DNA from: a virus
DNA: 24,571 bases
Reading direction: 5' to 3' (one strand)
Virus record (IMG/VR): IMGVR_UViG_3300025369_000057
Location: 1-24,571 of that record
Part shown: positions 17,126-24,568 of the stretch, in pieces
Layout: every line of letters starts with the position of its first letter
Numbering within the stretch: position 1 is the stretch's first letter
Program-made: the position numbers and the translations under genes
The notes under the pieces: model-generated
Told to the model about the DNA's origin: nothing
The model's input: only the letters and a program-made list of their open reading frames with translations
Databases searched by the model: none

Positions 17126-17294
17126 ACCAAACGCCTAGCTTGCCATCTTTTATACCAAACTCTGCCGTTGCTTTTACTTTGTTGTAGATAGCCGCTTTTA
17201 GCCCATCAAGTTTAACCTTTTCCAACTGAAGTGTTGGAACGAAAAAACCCCCTTTTACGGGGGTTGTAGACCACGGGTAATGCACTTTAATCAT
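17109..17294 (-). CDS. Small conserved-looking phage protein (61 aa) overlapping both neighbours
   Basis: A minus-strand frame starting with ATG at 17294-17292 and ending with TAG at 17111-17109. It overlaps the end of the primase-helicase gene by eight bases and the end of the convergent giant gene by 17 bases. The protein (YPW, then VKGGFFVPTLQLEKVK, then a basic helix and KLGVWFTR) has a plausible compact composition, and the YPW...FFVPTL pattern is one I recall from other small phage proteins. That favours a real gene although the ribosome-binding site is poor. Oddly, a strong intrinsic terminator for this strand lies inside its first third (17242-17265), so expression may depend on read-through or on ribosomes melting the hairpin. 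Function is unknown. Confidence 0.6.
   Translation of the reverse strand: MIKVHYPWSTTPVKGGFFVPTLQLEKVKLDGLKAAIYNKVKATAEFGIKDGKLGVWFTRVR
17220..17239. other. Perfect 7-bp stem-loop beside the minus-strand terminator
   Basis: TTCCAAC and GTTGGAA flank a six-base loop. It begins two bases below the A/T tract of the neighbouring hairpin. On neither strand is it followed by a U tract, so it is not a terminator by itself. It may protect RNA ends or back up termination at the convergent junction. Confidence 0.55.
17242..17265 (-). terminator. Intrinsic terminator for the minus-strand replication transcript
   Basis: Read on the minus strand, AACCCCC pairs with GGGGGTT around the six-base loop GTAAAA, and the stem runs into six Ts (two of them in the stem), which is the canonical hairpin-plus-U-tract form. 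It begins 22 bases after the primase-helicase stop codon. It lies entirely within the 61-residue minus-strand frame. On the plus strand the same hairpin lacks a following T run, so it should act in one direction only. Confidence 0.8.
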
Positions 17295-20205
17295 CTTTAT
17301 TAAATATATCGTCTTCTAATGGGCGGCAGATATGCATAACATTAACTCGCATTTGAGGACCTCTAGTTTTACCTAGCATGTCTTTCTTTTTGTACATCAC
17401 TTTGTAGTTAGGCAGTTTTTCAATTTCCTTTTTAAAGTCATCGTAGCCATAACTCATCGTTACACAATGCGCACGTAGTTGTTGTTCTTCAATAAAATAG
17501 TCAATATGGTTAGGCGTAACGTCATGCTCAACCCTACCAGTTACTTGTGAACGTGTTATAGACTGATCAATCGTACCGCCACTACCTAGTATAGCTTCTA
17601 ACTTACCCTCAACAACTTTAACAACAACAAATTTACCGTAATTTTCACGGGTGTAACTATTAAGAATATCTTCTGCCGTACGCTTGTTACCTTTGATAAG
17701 CTTTCTGCTATCTTCCACCATCTTGCGCAAAGATTCTATAACAGGTTTTACAGGTATGTCAACGATGTTCGCATATTTTTTACCTAACAAAATAGCCATA
17801 GTTACAATACAACCATTACCCGCAGTCCAGAAACGCTCATCTGGCGTGCCATTAAATTCTTTTTTGAGAGCCAATGTAGTATCTTCTAAAACTTTTTTAA
17901 CTGTATCAATGTTAGTAACCATCCATCTAATTAGTTTATCGCCTGCTACGCCGTAATTATTGCTTAAGCTTTTAACTAAATCAATTTCAGTATCGTTAAG
18001 TTGAATCTTAACAGTCATCTTCATTTCTAAAATACGTAAAAGTTCCGCTTGTGATGAGTGCTTCCTTGTACCAGCTAGGTAGTCCGTGGCGTGCGTGTTG
18101 GATGAAAAAAGATCAATACTCTTCCATACGGTTGTGTTTTCTCTTTCTTTGTTTGCACCCGATTCCATACGATCTTTACCTTTACCCTGCGACTTATCCA
18201 TCAAGTGTGCAGGTAGCCATTCAAAATCATTACGGCTTTTAGTTGTTACCTCGTCTGTAATAATTGAGAAGTTACGGAGTATACCAGCACGTTGCTGAAT
18301 CGCTACAGGAGACGTACTTTGACTTAGCTTGTACAGGTTAGGTGAACCAAAGAAACTACAGGCTAACATTTGTGCTAAGCTTTTACCTGTGCCTGACTCT
18401 GAAGAACCCATATGGTATGTCATACCATTTATACCTGTTTGAAATTCCATAAGAAGCGACGCAGGACCAATTAAACCCATAGTAAGAATGTCGCTAAATT
18501 CACGGGCTACTAGCATATCAACGGCTTTCTTCCAAGCATCAAATGAACCTGTTGGTCTACAAGCGTTATTAATGTTAGCAAGTCCGGGCATTGGTACAAA
18601 TATTATTCTACCGTCGGGGTAATAAATACGTGAGTTATAAACAAACGAACTGTATCTAAGTGAGCCGTCATCATTTATACCATCTTCCTGCCAACCGTAA
18701 CTTGCAGGTACTTTAACAGGTCTTTTGTTTGTGCTAGCGTGTTCAACCGCCGCACGTACATAGTAAAACAATTCTTTATCCAAGCCACCATAGCAGGCGA
18801 TGACATTTTGTGAAGCTAAAGTTTTTAATGTCTCATCTTTACTTATAATACTTTTCTGTTGCAACATAACATCAACAGGTCCTTCAGGGCGCATAGCCAT
18901 TAAATGTGCGTAATGCTCGCCTTCAGTAAATAAAATATCAACAACAAATAAATCGTAAGACAACAACATCATTGGCTTTTTAGTCTTGTTACCGTTCTCA
19001 TCCTCAACATTTTTGTCTATGTAAATACCGCCTTTTGCACCATAACTAAATCCTTTAGGCGGTATTGGTTTACTTATAAGTATTTGTTCAGGTACGTTTT
19101 CTTTACTTATAAGTATGTCTTTTGCTTCATTATCTACCTTAACATCTCTACCTAACGCTAATGGGTTGGTTATTTTGCCGTAGTGTGGGCATTTCTCGCA
19201 TACATTTGGGTTTAAACTATCAAATTTTAAGCAAGGAGTTGGTCCTTTTGAGTGATTCCATTTGTCAGTAAGACGTTTTTCATCGTATGGATGCATGTCT
19301 CCTAACTTCTTTGCATACTCAAATCCATCTTCACAGCGTTTGGCAATAGAAATCCAAGCGTACCATAACGGCTCCATACCATCGTTTGCGGCGTGTTCTT
19401 CGTAGTGTTTTAACTGCAAGCAAGGCTCGGTTGTCCGTTCGATATTCTTGAATAAAGTAATAGAATTTTCAATTAGCTTAACGCTGTTAGTTGTTGCGTC
19501 TGCTTTTGGTTTAGTGCCTGCTAAACTTATACTAGATTGAAGTAACTCATACGCTGAGCCGTTCATTTTCTCTCTAAGATTTTGTGCAACTGTTTTAAAA
19601 TTAAACGTCTGCGGGTTTGACTCCACCATTATTTTTACTTTGCGTGGCTTGTCTTTTATCTTGTAATTGTAGGTGTCGGGTACACGCAATACCCTTGCCG
19701 CATCTGCCGTGACGTTTTGATCTATCTTAAATCCGTTTTTGGCGCAAAGACGCTTGAGGTTTTCGGCTACTGGTTTCCAGTCTACTATATCAACTTCTTC
19801 CTCAAACGCCCAGTATACGTGTAGTCCGCCCCCACTAGATAAAATCCATGGCGTTCCTAACTCTGCTAAAGAAGTTTCAGACAAAAACTTATCCAACGCC
19901 GCAGCAGCTTCGGTCTTGTTAGGATAGTCCTTTCCTTCTCCACAGTCAATATCTAAGAACAAAGATTTAATCTTTAAAGCATTTGCCGCCGTACGTCTGC
20001 GCACGCCTTTATCGTCTACATCATTACCAAAAGTAGCTAGAGCATAGAAAGACTCATAACCCGAATGGCTAAATGACATCGCCGCATTATACGTCTCTTC
20101 AATCGTATCAACGAACACTCTGTTTTTTTCAACTGTACTAAATTCGCAAGCGCAATACGCACCTGAAGACGGAAGTACAGTCGCTAGGAAATCCTGCGAC
20201 TTCAT
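17287..20205 (-). CDS. Primase-helicase (AEP-type primase fused to AAA+ helicase domain)
   Basis: A 972-residue replication protein. The N-terminal domain has archaeo-eukaryotic primase features: a metal-binding DxD at D85/D87 in LFLDIDCGEG, then SSGGGLHVYW with H129, then ARVLRVPDTYNYK near 170-182. A middle segment (about 262-345) ends with C325, C336 and C339 in a likely zinc site next to CPHYGKI, similar to primase C-terminal modules. The C-terminal half is an ATPase with Walker A GSSESGTGKS at 600-609, Walker B ending in D651/E652 (FSIITDE), a sensor-like FSSNTHATD and a likely arginine-finger region ELLRILEMK. It should unwind DNA and lay primers at the phage fork. AGGGGAAG lies seven bases before the ATG. 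A terminator follows closely. Confidence 0.88.
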   Translation of the reverse strand: MKSQDFLATVLPSSGAYCACEFSTVEKNRVFVDTIEETYNAAMSFSHSGYESFYALATFGNDVDDKGVRRRTAANALKIKSLFLDIDCGEGKDYPNKTEAAAALDKFLSETSLAELGTPWILSSGGGLHVYWAFEEEVDIVDWKPVAENLKRLCAKNGFKIDQNVTADAARVLRVPDTYNYKIKDKPRKVKIMVESNPQTFNFKTVAQNLREKMNGSAYELLQSSISLAGTKPKADATTNSVKLIENSITLFKNIERTTEPCLQLKHYEEHAANDGMEPLWYAWISIAKRCEDGFEYAKKLGDMHPYDEKRLTDKWNHSKGPTPCLKFDSLNPNVCEKCPHYGKITNPLALGRDVKVDNEAKDILISKENVPEQILISKPIPPKGFSYGAKGGIYIDKNVEDENGNKTKKPMMLLSYDLFVVDILFTEGEHYAHLMAMRPEGPVDVMLQQKSIISKDETLKTLASQNVIACYGGLDKELFYYVRAAVEHASTNKRPVKVPASYGWQEDGINDDGSLRYSSFVYNSRIYYPDGRIIFVPMPGLANINNACRPTGSFDAWKKAVDMLVAREFSDILTMGLIGPASLLMEFQTGINGMTYHMGSSESGTGKSLAQMLACSFFGSPNLYKLSQSTSPVAIQQRAGILRNFSIITDEVTTKSRNDFEWLPAHLMDKSQGKGKDRMESGANKERENTTVWKSIDLFSSNTHATDYLAGTRKHSSQAELLRILEMKMTVKIQLNDTEIDLVKSLSNNYGVAGDKLIRWMVTNIDTVKKVLEDTTLALKKEFNGTPDERFWTAGNGCIVTMAILLGKKYANIVDIPVKPVIESLRKMVEDSRKLIKGNKRTAEDILNSYTRENYGKFVVVKVVEGKLEAILGSGGTIDQSITRSQVTGRVEHDVTPNHIDYFIEEQQLRAHCVTMSYGYDDFKKEIEKLPNYKVMYKKKDMLGKTRGPQMRVNVMHICRPLEDDIFNKDD

Positions 20206-20220
20206 ATGACTTCCCCTAGA

Positions 20221-20361
20221 TTAGTTTACGTAATGAGAAAAACGCTTAATTAGTTCAAGTTGCATTGCCACCGGCATCTCACCGGAATGTACAAGTTCTT
20301 CCGCAAATCGTATTAATTCTTTATCTGTTAGTGTTCTTGGTTCAATTATGTTTTTGTACAT
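20221..20361 (-). CDS. Small hypothetical protein (46 aa)
   Basis: ATG at 20361-20359, TAA at 20223-20221. The protein (containing EPRTLTDKELIRFAEELVHS, then a Met-Pro turn and a second helix ending RFSHYVN) reads as two amphipathic helices with a normal phage-like composition. It overlaps the 3' end of the HTH gene by 20 bases. GAGG lies about nine bases before the ATG, and the primase-helicase begins 15 bases after its stop, so it fits a tight early operon. It falls under usual length cut-offs. I recall similar short helical proteins beside phage primases, but no function is known to me. Confidence 0.65.
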   Translation of the reverse strand: MYKNIIEPRTLTDKELIRFAEELVHSGEMPVAMQLELIKRFSHYVN

Positions 20362-20608
20362 TGCGTAGTGCCTCGTCTGATGTTTTGCTTGATTGAAGAA
20401 TCCTTAGTAGATTACTGACTTTTTCCCTGTATGCAGGCGTTACTTCAGTTCCACTAAACCAGTTATAGACTGTTTGTCTAGTTGCCCCAGTATATTGTGC
20501 TATCTTGATTACTGGAAAATCAAGGTGAATAGCCCATCGCCCTAGTTGATTACCTAGTGACTTTGGCGCTTTAGCCGTTGTTTCTTTAATTATATTTGAA
20601 TATGCCAT
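20342..20608 (-). CDS. Small helix-turn-helix DNA-binding protein
   Basis: An 88-residue protein with a clear helix-turn-helix at about residues 33-53 (VIKIAQYTGATRQTVYNWFS), followed by a helix resembling the rest of a Cro/XRE-type domain. The first 25 residues are a basic leader. It lies in the replication operon between the SSB-like gene and the 46-residue gene, not opposite a divergent repressor, so it looks more like an early regulator or an origin/primase helper than a lysogeny switch. A GC-rich stem-loop stands in the leader just ahead of its start (20625-20640), and the ribosome-binding site (GGA, six bases before the ATG) is weak, so translation may be limited by RNA structure. Target sites are unknown. 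Confidence 0.8.
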   Translation of the reverse strand: MAYSNIIKETTAKAPKSLGNQLGRWAIHLDFPVIKIAQYTGATRQTVYNWFSGTEVTPAYREKVSNLLRILQSSKTSDEALRNVQKHN

Positions 20609-20624
20609 GCTGTTTCCATTTTTA

Positions 20625-20640
20625 GGGGGCAGAAGCCCCC
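20625..20640. other. GC-rich stem-loop between SSB-like and HTH genes
   Basis: GGGGGC and GCCCCC pair perfectly around a four-base loop. The hairpin starts six bases after the SSB-like stop codon (minus-strand reading) and ends about 16 bases before the HTH start. No T run follows on the minus strand (TAAAAATGG instead), so it is not a standard intrinsic terminator. An mRNA processing, stabilising or attenuating element between an abundant and a scarce product is plausible. Confidence 0.6.
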
Positions 20641-20646
20641 ATTAAT

Positions 20647-21546
20647 TTACTCGTCGTCTGCGTCCCAATTATCTACTACTGAAGCTAAGCTACTAGCTTT
20701 CTTGGGTACTGCCGTTGGTTTTGCCTTAGTTTCTTTACGTACTTCAGGCTCATCAACTTCTTCTGTTTCTTCAACGATCGGTGCTGCTTTTTTATGTTCT
20801 AACACAGGTGGTTTTACATTATCCGCTTGTGAAACAGTCATTGTAACAGCACGCTTGGCATCTTCGGTCTGTCCTTTTTCAATAGCTGAGGCATATTCAT
20901 CATCTTCTAACCAACGAACTGGCATAAAGAACAACTTAGGTACTGCGGCTTTTGTATCAAATTTAAGACGTGTAACAACCATCTCAGGATTAATATTTTG
21001 AGCCGCTAGGAATCTAGCATACGCTTGTAATGGGCGACGTGCTTCGCCTTCGTCTTTACCAAAAATAGATGTAGCCGCTAGAGTTAACTGCATAACATCT
21101 CCCTCTAAGTCATTAGCTAAAACTACTGCTAAACGCTGAGAGAAACGGCAAGCACGTGATTCGCCCTGACCTGAACCTTTAATATTTTGTGGGCAGGTTG
21201 CGCATGATTTAGCTTGTGGTTCGGCTACGCTTGCATCAGGTAAGTCACCATCTGCTGACCAACAATCAGGTCCTTTTGCTTCACCTTCAATATACTGCCC
21301 TGCATAAAACGTACGGCTAACTTTAGGTGCGGCGTTAACAATTACAACATCAAGGTGGCGATCATCTATAGATGCCACTTCTTTACCGCCTGACAATAAA
21401 CGGAATACACCGCCTTTTGTCGAGATACGTTTCATGCTTGTGCCGCCTGTACCGCCGCCTGCAAGTGCTTTTGCGATTGAGGATAATTCAGCTTTCTTAA
21501 CAAATGCTGGAACTTTAGTAGGATTAAAAGTAGTAATATTACTCAT
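20647..21546 (-). CDS. SSB-like protein with four-cysteine site and acidic C-terminal tail
   Basis: A 299-residue protein not identifiable by a standard SSB motif but with the right general features. The core (about 45-230) is beta-rich and contains C95, C115, C118 and C133, spaced like a zinc-binding site. The last 80 residues are a disordered, low-complexity linker (E, K, V, P) ending in an acidic tip, DNWDADDE, like the C-terminal tails of bacterial SSB and T7 gp2.5 that recruit replication partners. AAGGA lies ten bases before the ATG. It is in the same operon as the helicase and primase. Single-strand DNA binding is therefore a reasonable inference, but not shown by sequence alone. Alternatives are a recombination mediator or another zinc-binding replication cofactor. 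Confidence 0.6.
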   Translation of the reverse strand: MSNITTFNPTKVPAFVKKAELSSIAKALAGGGTGGTSMKRISTKGGVFRLLSGGKEVASIDDRHLDVVIVNAAPKVSRTFYAGQYIEGEAKGPDCWSADGDLPDASVAEPQAKSCATCPQNIKGSGQGESRACRFSQRLAVVLANDLEGDVMQLTLAATSIFGKDEGEARRPLQAYARFLAAQNINPEMVVTRLKFDTKAAVPKLFFMPVRWLEDDEYASAIEKGQTEDAKRAVTMTVSQADNVKPPVLEHKKAAPIVEETEEVDEPEVRKETKAKPTAVPKKASSLASVVDNWDADDE

Positions 21547-21560
21547 GTTGTTGCTTGTCC

Positions 21561-21971
21561 TTATTTAGAGGTTGGTTTACGAACTGATACTGTATATTCT
21601 GTCATGCTATTAAGACCTGCCGGCACGACTCCGGGGTTTTCATCCAAAAATGCAACCATATTAGTCTGATGAATACGTTTCTCAAACAGGTCAAGGGCAT
21701 CGTTCTCAAGCACAAAGCTTTTAAATGAATCCCAATCTTCTGTGTAATAGCGTACCTTTTGAGCCAATATGATTGTCCCCTCGGATGTTTTGATTGACGA
21801 ACTACCTAACGCAAGCATTTGGTCTTTCATCGCACTCTGTATCTCAGACTGCTGAGCCTTTAACTCCTCAACCTGAGTCTCGTATTCTTTAGTTAATACC
21901 TGTATCTTGTCACGGATTTTACGATAAACACGAGCAAGTTTATCTAAAGGTATTGTTTCTTCTGTTGTCAT
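21561..21971 (-). CDS. Coiled-coil early protein (136 aa), conserved phage hypothetical
   Basis: The N-terminal 50 residues (beginning LDKLARVYRKIRDKI) form a predicted coiled coil of E, K and Q residues. They are followed by a compact domain with TSEGTIILAQKVRYYTEDW, FVLENDALDLFEKR and a C-terminal EYTVSVRK strand. This pattern recurs in phage genomes next to SSB and recombination genes, where it is usually left unnamed. An excellent AAGGAG site stands six bases before the ATG, and a candidate promoter lies about 40-70 bases upstream, making this the first gene of a possible internal transcript that also carries the SSB-like gene 15 bases downstream. A nuclease-inhibitor or recombination-accessory role is only a guess. 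Confidence 0.78.
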   Translation of the reverse strand: MTTEETIPLDKLARVYRKIRDKIQVLTKEYETQVEELKAQQSEIQSAMKDQMLALGSSSIKTSEGTIILAQKVRYYTEDWDSFKSFVLENDALDLFEKRIHQTNMVAFLDENPGVVPAGLNSMTEYTVSVRKPTSK

Positions 21972-22011
21972 TTACTTCTCCTTTGTCAAATAATTTACAA
22001 CAATAATGGCA

Positions 22012-22040
22012 ATTATGCAATATAAAATGTGGTTTCTTAA
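22012..22040 (-). promoter_or_regulatory. Candidate sigma70-type promoter on the minus strand
   Basis: Reading the minus strand, TTAAGA (22040-22035, four of six consensus bases) is separated by 17 bases from CATAAT (22017-22012, five of six). AT-rich sequence lies upstream of the -35. It sits in the only sizeable gap of the minus-strand gene block (21972-22063) and would start RNA about 35 bases before the 136-residue gene. The AT-rich background raises the chance of a false match. Confidence 0.35.
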
Positions 22041-22063
22041 AAAATTTAAATTAACTTATGGTG

Positions 22064-23620
22064 CTACTTAATAATATCTTCGTATAACTTTAATAACATG
22101 CCGTGGTCTTCTACACGAGACTCTAATCGTTTAAACATCTTACGCTCGATTTCACTACCTTGCAAGTGTATAACAGTTACTTTGTTGCTATTCTGTCCAA
22201 TACGATCTGTACGTGCTATACATTGTACATAAGTTTCAACAGACATAACAGGTCCAAAAAATATAACTGTATCCGCCGCAGTTAATGTAACACCATGTGA
22301 CGCGGCTTGAGGTTGTATGACTAGTATGCGCGGGACTGGCGTTTCCTGAAACTTTTTAAATATGGCAGTTCGTTTAGACACACTTACGTCGCCATGAATC
22401 GCTTCACACTCAATGCCATGTTTATTTAAATGTGTTTGTATAGCTTCAATATTATGCCTGAAGTTTGCAAACACAATAACTTTTCTTGATGTTTCATGTA
22501 GTACTTCTAACAACACGTTTAATCGTGGCGCACAATCAAACTCTACAACTTCCTGCCCATCGGTATATGCCGCACCTGATGATATTTGTAACAACTTATT
22601 AACGCTAGCCGCCGCATTAACCGCAGTAATTGTTTCTCCTGCTGTAGTGACAAGCATTTGATCTTTTAGTAAGCGATAGTATTTAATTTGTTGAGGTGTT
22701 AGTGGTATGTCACGTGTCTCTGTAAGAACTGGTGGTAAGTCAAGACATTCTTCTTTGGTGTAACGTATCGCAGGCTGTAACACTTTAAATACTTCTTCGC
22801 TTGCGCCTTGCTTCGGTATCCATTTAAACATCGTAATCTTCTGCATGACTTTATCACGCCATGCCGTTGCAAATTTAGGTACTGCATTTGGGTTAACAAG
22901 TTTAGCTAAACCATACGCATCTAAAGGTGACTGCGATGCAGGTGTACCAGTCATCATCCACAACATAGTCTCAGGTTTAAGAATACGATTTAGTGTCTTC
23001 CATCTTTTTGTAGCTACGTTTTTATATGCGTTTGCTTCATCAACAATAACTAAATCAAATCTACCGTCATTAATTATTTCATCAGCAATTAAGTTTAGAC
23101 CATCATAGTTAACAATAACAAACTCATAGTCTCCTTGAATCATCTCAATACGTTTAGCCGCCTGATGATGGTGCGCCGCAATAGCACTACGATGTATAAC
23201 ACTCTTACCTATACCGTTCATCCAAGCATCGTGCATAATCGACAGAGGACATAGCACAAGACATCTACGTATCTTTTTTAACTCCATTAGATAATCAGCC
23301 GCCCATAGAGCAGACATAGTTTTACCAGTCCCGGGGTCGTTAAAAACAAAAGCACGACGATTTAAAGTTAAGAATGATGCAGTATCAACCTGATGTGCAA
23401 ATGGCTTGTGCATACCATGAAAGCGATAGCGTGCAGTAATCGGTGACTGAATATTTTTAACTCCTAAGTTACGTAGTACTCTTGCTTCATCAAGTCCCCA
23501 ATAAACGGCAACTTCATACACGCCGTTGTTCTCAGCAACAATATGACTCTTAGGTATTACACCATACTTATCAGGCGTTCGTGTTTTAAATATAACTGCT
23601 TTATTATCTACTATTTGCAT
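22064..23620 (-). CDS. SNF2-family (superfamily 2) DNA helicase/translocase
   Basis: A 518-residue ATPase with both RecA-like lobes. In lobe 1, motif I is DPGTGKT at 95-101, Ia includes CLVLCPLSIM, motif II is DEAN at 194-197 and motif III is MTGTP at 223-227. In lobe 2, motif IV is RKVIVFANF, motif V includes ASHGVTLTAADTVIF and motif VI is QCIARTDRIGQ at 466-476, the SNF2-type ending. About 70 extra residues precede the helicase core. Phage members of this family translocate on duplex DNA and are thought to assist replication, recombination or chromatin/protein clearing. The motif II variant DEAN replaces the commoner DEAH. The start overlaps the upstream gene by ten bases. Walker and arginine residues look intact, so it should be active. 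Confidence 0.9.
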   Translation of the reverse strand: MQIVDNKAVIFKTRTPDKYGVIPKSHIVAENNGVYEVAVYWGLDEARVLRNLGVKNIQSPITARYRFHGMHKPFAHQVDTASFLTLNRRAFVFNDPGTGKTMSALWAADYLMELKKIRRCLVLCPLSIMHDAWMNGIGKSVIHRSAIAAHHHQAAKRIEMIQGDYEFVIVNYDGLNLIADEIINDGRFDLVIVDEANAYKNVATKRWKTLNRILKPETMLWMMTGTPASQSPLDAYGLAKLVNPNAVPKFATAWRDKVMQKITMFKWIPKQGASEEVFKVLQPAIRYTKEECLDLPPVLTETRDIPLTPQQIKYYRLLKDQMLVTTAGETITAVNAAASVNKLLQISSGAAYTDGQEVVEFDCAPRLNVLLEVLHETSRKVIVFANFRHNIEAIQTHLNKHGIECEAIHGDVSVSKRTAIFKKFQETPVPRILVIQPQAASHGVTLTAADTVIFFGPVMSVETYVQCIARTDRIGQNSNKVTVIHLQGSEIERKMFKRLESRVEDHGMLLKLYEDIIK

Positions 23621-24111
23621 GAGTATGTATCCGCTTTGTCATCGTGAACTATTTTACCTGCCCAAAATAATTTATTACCTATTTCCCACATTAACTCATC
23701 TTGTCCATTTATTGCCATTGCAACTAAAGGCTCGTTACCATACTTAGTTATCCATAGAGCCTCACAAGTCTCTATTGGTAAGTTTTTAGCTTCTGTTATA
23801 TATTCGTGCGCATCAACTTTCATTTGTTTTCCTCTGTCGTCTAGTTTTGAATACGATTTACGCCATTTAGCATATGTATTTGCAAACAATACTTCTAAGG
23901 CTTTTTGCATCGTTTGTTGCATAGATGCGCCCAACATTTTTGTATATTGTTCATGCGCTTTTTCGTGTTCTTCTAAATTTATTTCTACTGAGTAGTCTTG
24001 TGTTTCAAATTTGTTTTCCATTTTATATTCCTTTCCATATCGTCTTATTATTACTGTAGTACCATAAATACTTCGTGGGTCTGTCCAACCATGTGAATAT
24101 CTTTCCGTCAC
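23611..24111 (-). CDS. Hypothetical early protein with two in-frame starts (166 or 136 aa)
   Basis: The frame opens with GTG at 24111, overlapping the upstream stop in a GTGA, and has GGTGG/GGA-like bases just before it. An internal ATG at 24021 has a much better site, AAAGGA seven bases upstream, and would give a 136-residue protein beginning MENKFETQ. The extra 30 residues contain ERYSHGWTDPRSIYGT, a compact motif that I recall from other phage proteins, so the long form may also be made. The main body is helical and charged, with EHEKAHEQYTKMLG and a C-terminal region with EIGNKLFWAGKIV. I do not recognise the family. It overlaps the helicase start by ten bases, so the two are probably translated together. 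Confidence 0.65.
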   Translation of the reverse strand: MTERYSHGWTDPRSIYGTTVIIRRYGKEYKMENKFETQDYSVEINLEEHEKAHEQYTKMLGASMQQTMQKALEVLFANTYAKWRKSYSKLDDRGKQMKVDAHEYITEAKNLPIETCEALWITKYGNEPLVAMAINGQDELMWEIGNKLFWAGKIVHDDKADTYSCK

Positions 24112-24329
24112 TTTTCCACCAATCTATACACAGGTTCAAAAGCGTTGGGCAAAGAATGTCTTTCTAACGCACCACTATCTAGTAGACGATTACAAGCCAC
24201 ATAATAGAACTGATCTATTTCTTCATTGCTAACCCACTTGTTACCAAACTTAACAACCCACAGGTCAACAAGTTGTTGAATAGGTACATTCCATGCTTCA
24301 CTATTTAGTATTTCATTATGCTTTATCAT
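24108..24329 (-). CDS. Small hypothetical early protein (73 aa)
   Basis: A soluble, helix-rich protein with a central LVDLWVVKFGNKWVSNEEID segment and a C-terminal basic/aromatic stretch (EPVYRLVEK). The predicted fold resembles a short winged or helical domain, but no family is evident. The start overlaps the HNH stop by four bases (ATGA), and the stop overlaps the following GTG start by four bases, so it is locked in a coupled row of early genes. The AT-rich leader has no clear ribosome-binding motif, consistent with reliance on coupling. Confidence 0.7.
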   Translation of the reverse strand: MIKHNEILNSEAWNVPIQQLVDLWVVKFGNKWVSNEEIDQFYYVACNRLLDSGALERHSLPNAFEPVYRLVEK

Positions 24330-24568
24330 TTTTTCGCTCTATTGGCGCTTTTAGTTATGGCTTTTAAGTTACTTCGTTCTGTTGAGCCACCTTTACTTAA
24401 AGGCTTTTTGTGGTCTACATCCATGCCATCGCCTTTATGTACTACGCCTTCTTTTGTTAATTGACGGCGTGCTTTGTTTCTTTTAGCACGGTTTTTCTTT
24501 TGTTCTTCTGTACCTTGATACTCAGCGTACTCTTTTGCATAAGGTCTTGGTTTGTTTACGTAAGGCAT
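24326..24568 (-). CDS. HNH endonuclease (small, phage type)
   Basis: An 80-residue basic protein with the second half of an HNH nuclease: MDVDHKKPLSKGG carries the D-H pair that starts the beta-beta-alpha-metal motif, and the following SNLKAITKSANRAKK supplies the central Asn and the final helix with an Asn in place of the last His (an HNN form). The N-terminal 40 residues are Lys/Arg rich and probably bind DNA; no zinc-binding CxxC is seen. The start (ATG at 24568-24566) is three bases from the window edge, so an upstream start cannot be excluded. Small HNH proteins can act in packaging, as homing nucleases or in host DNA breakdown. Its early position argues against the packaging role. Confidence 0.8.
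   Translation of the reverse strand: MPYVNKPRPYAKEYAEYQGTEEQKKNRAKRNKARRQLTKEGVVHKGDGMDVDHKKPLSKGGSTERSNLKAITKSANRAKK

Noticed and set aside
17684-18298. Plus-strand open frames of 63-90 residues opposite the primase-helicase gene
   Set aside because: They lie entirely antisense to a gene with clear domains, have no ribosome-binding sites and their translations are low-quality Ser/Leu/Pro mixtures.
20342-20608. Lysogeny repressor
   Set aside because: The protein is small, lies inside a co-directional replication operon, and no divergent Cro partner, operators or integrase are visible.
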